Positions 33,481 through 37,271 of a stretch of 37,271 nucleotides of DNA are shown here, piece after piece. The notes beneath the pieces are model-generated. The model had not been told where the DNA came from. It searched no databases and was given only the letters and a program-made list of their open reading frames with translations. The position numbers and the translations under genes are program-made. The stretch is from Emticicia sp. (GTDB taxonomy: Bacteria; Bacteroidota; Bacteroidia; Cytophagales; Spirosomataceae), in assembly GCA_023254245.1 (NCBI GenBank), contig JALQYE010000020.1, positions 1 to 37,271 on the forward strand, written 5' to 3'. The first letter of the stretch is position 1. Each line of letters starts with the position of its first letter.

Positions 33481-35196
33481 CTATAAATTCTTCTTTTTCA
33501 ATTCACTAACTGCAAAATTGGCTGCACGAGCAGTAAGTGCCATGAAAGTAAGCGATGGATTCTGATTTCCTATAGAGGTCATGCAAGCACCGTCGGTAAC
33601 GAATACATTTTTGCACGTATGTAGCTGATTCCACTCATTCAGTAGTGAGGTTTTTGGGTCTTTGCCCATTCTTACGCCACCCATCTCATGAATATCTAAG
33701 CCTGGGTTTTGCTTACTATCAAACATATTGATGTTTTTACAACCTGCTTTTTCGAGCATTTCTGAGGCTTGCACATGAAAATCTTTCATCATTTTGTGGT
33801 CGTTTTCATCATATCCAATCGAAGTAATGAGCTGAGGCACGCCCCACGCATCAGTTTTGTCTTTACTTAGGCGTACATGATTTTCTTTTTTCGGAATCGT
33901 CTCGCCTTGCATCTGTATATACACGCCCCAAGTATCACCTGGGTTGGTTAAACTTTCCTTAAAATCAGCTCCAAACGCTTCGGGTTGCGAGCCACGTTGC
34001 CAAGAGCCACGCCCTGCCGAAAATGCCACCATATACCCGCGTTGAAAATTGGTTTCTTGTTTCTCCACATTTCTAAACGAAGGCATAAATGCTGAAGTCG
34101 GTCGGCGGCCGTAGTAATATTTATCGGTATAGCCCTCAAAAGTAGCTCCGCCCTGCCCACGATACTGATGAAAAGCAATATACTGCCCCAAAACGCCACT
34201 ATCATTGCCAAGTCCATTCGGGAAACGATTAGAAGTGGAATTTAATAAAATCAAATTAGAATTAAGAGCCGCCGCATTGACAAAAATGATTCGGGCTTTA
34301 TACTCGATTACCTCTTTGGTGTTTGTGTCAATTACCTGCACGCCCGAAGCTTTCCCCGCCTTTTCATCATAAATAATCGAATGGACAACTGAATTGGGTC
34401 GAATGGTAAGTTTTCCAGTTTTAGCTGCCCACGGTAGGGTAGAAGAGTTTGAGCTAAAATATCCACCAAACGGACAACCACGCTCACACAAACTACGAGC
34501 TTGACATTGCCCACGGCCTTGTTTTGCGTGAATCTCGTTGGGCTTGGTCAGATGGGCACATCGACCGATAATCACTTGGCGGTCTTGGTAGTTTTTCTTT
34601 ACCGCCGACTGAATGTGTTTCTCCACACAGTTCAACTCCCAAGCGGGCAAAAAATCACCATCGGGCAGGTTTTTGATGTTATCTTTATTGCCCGAAATTC
34701 CTGCAAAACGCTCTACATGGCTGTACCATGGAGCAATATCTTTATATCTGATTGGCCAATCTACCGCAAAACCATCACGGGCAGGGGCTTCAAATTCGTA
34801 TTCACTCCAACGCTGGGTTTGTCTGGCCCAAAGTAACGACTTCCCACCAACTTGATAGCCACGAATCCAATCGAAAGGTTTTTCTTGTATGTAAGGGTGT
34901 TGTTCGTCTTTTACAAAAAAGTGCTGAGTAGCTTCTGAGTAAGCGTAGCAACGATTCACGATGGGGTTTTTCTGTAAATCTTCTTTGGTATCTCGTAGTC
35001 GATGCTCAAACTCCCAAATATTGGTCATGGCGGTTGGGTAGTCTTTTACGTGTTCTACCATTCCGCCACGCTCCAAAACTAATGTTTTTAGTCCTTTTTC
35101 ACAGAGTTCTTTGGCAGCCCAGCCTCCGCTGATGCCCGAGCCTATCACGATTGCATCATAAGTTGTGTTTTTGTCGGCGTCGATATTGAAATTCAT
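33481..35196 (-). CDS. GMC family FAD-dependent oxidoreductase
   Basis: A 571-residue glucose-methanol-choline oxidoreductase from ATG 35196. The track start at 35241 is rejected because a -7 promoter element (TATATTTG) lies between it and 35196. The FAD Rossmann motif is IGSGISGGWAAKELCEKG with the acidic strand end LVLERGG; a CxxxCPFGG-like segment (CERGCPFGGYFSSNSS) and the C-terminal HEMGGVRMGKD and NQNPSLTFMALTARAA blocks complete the family pattern. No Tat signal is visible. Relatives often pair with a gluconate 2-dehydrogenase subunit 3 gene; none is next to it here. Substrate is probably a sugar or alcohol, possibly linked to the adjacent island. Confidence 0.9.
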   Translation of the reverse strand: MNFNIDADKNTTYDAIVIGSGISGGWAAKELCEKGLKTLVLERGGMVEHVKDYPTAMTNIWEFEHRLRDTKEDLQKNPIVNRCYAYSEATQHFFVKDEQHPYIQEKPFDWIRGYQVGGKSLLWARQTQRWSEYEFEAPARDGFAVDWPIRYKDIAPWYSHVERFAGISGNKDNIKNLPDGDFLPAWELNCVEKHIQSAVKKNYQDRQVIIGRCAHLTKPNEIHAKQGRGQCQARSLCERGCPFGGYFSSNSSTLPWAAKTGKLTIRPNSVVHSIIYDEKAGKASGVQVIDTNTKEVIEYKARIIFVNAAALNSNLILLNSTSNRFPNGLGNDSGVLGQYIAFHQYRGQGGATFEGYTDKYYYGRRPTSAFMPSFRNVEKQETNFQRGYMVAFSAGRGSWQRGSQPEAFGADFKESLTNPGDTWGVYIQMQGETIPKKENHVRLSKDKTDAWGVPQLITSIGYDENDHKMMKDFHVQASEMLEKAGCKNINMFDSKQNPGLDIHEMGGVRMGKDPKTSLLNEWNQLHTCKNVFVTDGACMTSIGNQNPSLTFMALTARAANFAVSELKKKNL

Positions 35197-35219
35197 AGTT
35201 TTGTTAAGTTGAAGAATAA

Positions 35220-35227
35220 CAAATATA
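35220..35227 (-). promoter_or_regulatory. -7 element of the GMC oxidoreductase gene
   Basis: TATATTTG on the minus strand, perfect match to TAnnTTTG, about 24 bases upstream of ATG 35196. No convincing -33 element. It helps decide the start codon. Confidence 0.5.
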
Positions 35228-35378
35228 AATAAATTTGCCATACAAGGTATAAATTCTTAATACAGATACTTTGGCTTTACTAAGAGACTACTTCTTTTGC
35301 TTTAAAAAATCGGGTATTAATGGATATTTTCTCCTAAATTTGGGCTAAATTTTACAAACATTTAGCAAGAATAGAAAC

Positions 35379-37271
35379 GTGGCCCGACCTTCAAAAGAAG
35401 AATTAGTAAAGCAAATCAAGGAAACTCCCTTAAACCGTCAATATAACCAAATCAAGTCAAAATACCCTGGAGCAATGTTGTTGTTTCGGGTCGGTGATTT
35501 TTACGAAACATTTGGTGAAGATGCCATTCGTGCCTCAAAAATTCTCGGAATCGTACTTACTCGCCGCAATAATGGGGGAGCACAAGAAGAATTGGCAGGG
35601 TTTCCGCATCACTCGCTCGATACGTATTTGCCAAAACTTGTTCGTGCGGGCGAGCGTGTAGCTATCTGTGACCAGCTCGAAGACCCCTCAACTGCCAAAG
35701 GCATTGTGCGTCGTGGCGTTACCGAACTCGTTACGCCTGGGGTTTCGTTCAATGATAATGTTTTGAACCACAAACAAAACAACTATTTGGCTTCCATTCA
35801 CTTTGCTAAACCCGATTATTTTGGAGTTTCGTTTCTCGATGTTTCAACGGGCGAATTTCTAACTACCGAAGGAAATACGGCTTACATAGATAAATTATTA
35901 CAGAGTTTTGCACCGTCAGAAGTGCTCTATTGCAAAAAGCATCGTGGTGAATTTCAAACACTTTTCGGTGATAAATTCAATGAATTTACGTTTGAAGATT
36001 GGGCTTATAAATTTGATTTTGGCTATAATTTGCTCTTAAATCATTTCAAAGTCGCTACTTTGAAAGGTTTTGGCGTAGAAACCATGCCTGATGGAATCAT
36101 TGCGGCTGGTGTAATTCTGCGTTATTTGTCCGATACCGAGCATAAAGAAATGGGACATATTTCTCGCATCACTCGCCTCGATGAAGACAAATACGTTTGG
36201 CTCGATAAGTTTACCATTCGTAATCTCGAACTGGTTTTTGCCCAACACGATGGCGGCGTTCCGCTCATTCAGGTACTCGACCAAACCATTACGCCGATGG
36301 GAGCAAGGTTACTCCGTAAATGGTTGGTTTTACCACTAAAAGAGCGTTCGTTGATTCAGGAAAGACTCGATACCGTTGAGTTTTTTGTGAAGAATGACGA
36401 AATTTTGGAGCAACTTTCTTTACTCCTCAAACCCATCGGAGATTTAGAACGATTGATTTCAAAAGTGGCCGTTAGACGCATCAATCCACGGGAATTAGTT
36501 ACGCTCAAAAGAGCGTTGGTTCAAATCGAACCCATCAAAAAACAGTTAGCTTTGGGCGGAGAAAAGTTCTCGGTGCTTCAAAAATACATCAATCAACTCA
36601 CTGATTGTCAGTATTTAATAGATAAAATCGAAAAAGAATTGCGTGACGATGCTCCTGTAGTAACAAACCAAGGAAACATGATAAAATCAGGCGTTGATGC
36701 CGATTTAGATGAGCTTCATAAAATTGCTTTTTCGGGAAAGGACTTCTTGATTGAAATTCAAAACCGTGAATCTGCTCGCACGGGTATTCCTTCGTTGAAG
36801 ATTTCCTATAATAAAGTCTTTGGTTATTACCTCGAAGTCTCCAATTCACACAAAAGTAAAGTTCCACCCGAATGGATTCGTAAACAAACCCTCGTAAATG
36901 CCGAGCGATACATTACGGAAGAATTAAAGATTTACGAAGAGAAAATTCTGACGGCCGAATCAAAGATATTTGAAATCGAATACCGAATCTTCAACGAATT
37001 AGTTATTACAGCGAATGAATTTGTGGCACAAATTCAGCAAAACGCTCGTGTGATTTCGATTCTTGATGCTCTTTCATCGTTTGCCAAAGTGGCTCAGAAG
37101 AATAATTACTGCAAGCCACAAGTGTCTGATAATAAGGTGCTTAATATTAAAGAAGGTCGCCATGCTGTAATCGAGCAACAACTTCCTTTGGGCGAAGCCT
37201 ACATTCCGAATGATTTGTATTTGGATGACCAAACCCAGCAAATTATTATCATTACGGGGCCAAATATGGCG
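35379..37271 (+). CDS. mutS: DNA mismatch repair protein MutS (3' truncated by window end)
   Basis: First 631 codons of mutS, absent from the ORF track because no stop occurs before the window end. I translated it from GTG 35379 (MARPSKEELVKQ). The mismatch-contact motif is plain: MLLFRVGDFYETFGEDA (Phe-x-Glu with FYE). The connector, lever (TITPMGARLLRKWL), clamp and core domains follow (NPRELVTLKRAL, YNKVFGYYLEVSNSHK, RYITEELKIYEEKI), and the last residues visible are IITGPNMA, the start of the Walker A loop. A -7 element TAAATTTG lies at 35335-35342. MutS recognises base mismatches and recruits MutL. Confidence 0.97.
   Translation, partial: MARPSKEELVKQIKETPLNRQYNQIKSKYPGAMLLFRVGDFYETFGEDAIRASKILGIVLTRRNNGGAQEELAGFPHHSLDTYLPKLVRAGERVAICDQLEDPSTAKGIVRRGVTELVTPGVSFNDNVLNHKQNNYLASIHFAKPDYFGVSFLDVSTGEFLTTEGNTAYIDKLLQSFAPSEVLYCKKHRGEFQTLFGDKFNEFTFEDWAYKFDFGYNLLLNHFKVATLKGFGVETMPDGIIAAGVILRYLSDTEHKEMGHISRITRLDEDKYVWLDKFTIRNLELVFAQHDGGVPLIQVLDQTITPMGARLLRKWLVLPLKERSLIQERLDTVEFFVKNDEILEQLSLLLKPIGDLERLISKVAVRRINPRELVTLKRALVQIEPIKKQLALGGEKFSVLQKYINQLTDCQYLIDKIEKELRDDAPVVTNQGNMIKSGVDADLDELHKIAFSGKDFLIEIQNRESARTGIPSLKISYNKVFGYYLEVSNSHKSKVPPEWIRKQTLVNAERYITEELKIYEEKILTAESKIFEIEYRIFNELVITANEFVAQIQQNARVISILDALSSFAKVAQKNNYCKPQVSDNKVLNIKEGRHAVIEQQLPLGEAYIPNDLYLDDQTQQIIIITGPNMA

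Noticed and set aside
36036-36867. Minus-strand ORFs within 35.4-37.3 kb
   Set aside because: Antisense shadows of mutS, which reads open on + from 35379 to the window end.

Overview
The window looks like chromosome from a member of the Bacteroidota, most likely a Cytophagales-type bacterium. The clues are moderate AT richness, promoters of the TAnnTTTG (-7) type, weak Shine-Dalgarno sequences, WG-repeat and Sde182-type (DUF1593) secreted proteins, an unlinked pheT, and low-complexity dispersed repeats of kinds I associate with these genomes. No tRNA, rRNA, CRISPR array, phage gene or intact insertion sequence is visible. The genus is not determinable by eye.

Left part (1-15.4 kb) is mostly housekeeping. 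On + are a SAM methyltransferase, a GNAT acetyltransferase and a HemW-like radical SAM protein. On - is a run of ion channel, purK, purE, GNAT and a LysM membrane protein. Then come a small secreted Cys/Lys-rich protein, an OsmC protein, a small membrane protein behind a promoter with an operator-like inverted repeat, clpB, a ten-repeat WG protein, pheT and methylmalonyl-CoA epimerase. Several very clean hairpin terminators separate these units.

Middle part (15.5-17.9 kb) is a remnant or variant of a SpeD-associated cluster. A SpeD-like protein keeps the self-processing ESH motif but has Ser where catalytic Cys is expected. It abuts an ORF whose front looks like a zinc-ribbon/DUF4178 protein and whose back looks like the C-terminal half of a flavin amine-oxidase-like protein. 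A polytopic His-containing membrane protein follows. The chimeric ORF suggests an internal deletion.

Right part (17.9-33.4 kb) is a sugar-catabolic island. A DeoR-type regulator leads a ten-gene leftward operon: COG2407 sugar isomerase, secreted DUF1593 protein, split transketolase (two genes), sugar-binding lipoprotein, DUF2291 protein, RbsA-like ATPase, RbsC-like permease, FGGY kinase. Divergently, a secreted CE1-type esterase and two more DUF1593 proteins run rightward. Two direct repeats between the divergent promoters are good candidates for the regulator's operator. Isomerase + kinase + dedicated split transketolase resembles the logic of D-apiose use (apulose 4-phosphate transketolase); the real substrate is unproven. 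A GMC oxidoreductase and the first 631 codons of mutS (cut at its Walker A motif, absent from the ORF track) close the window.

The most unusual structural signal is that palindromic or heptameric dispersed repeats sit inside coding sequences here: two in the kinase, two in the transketolase C-subunit, one at the end of the chimeric ORF. Reading frames are kept open, recalling Rickettsia palindromic elements.
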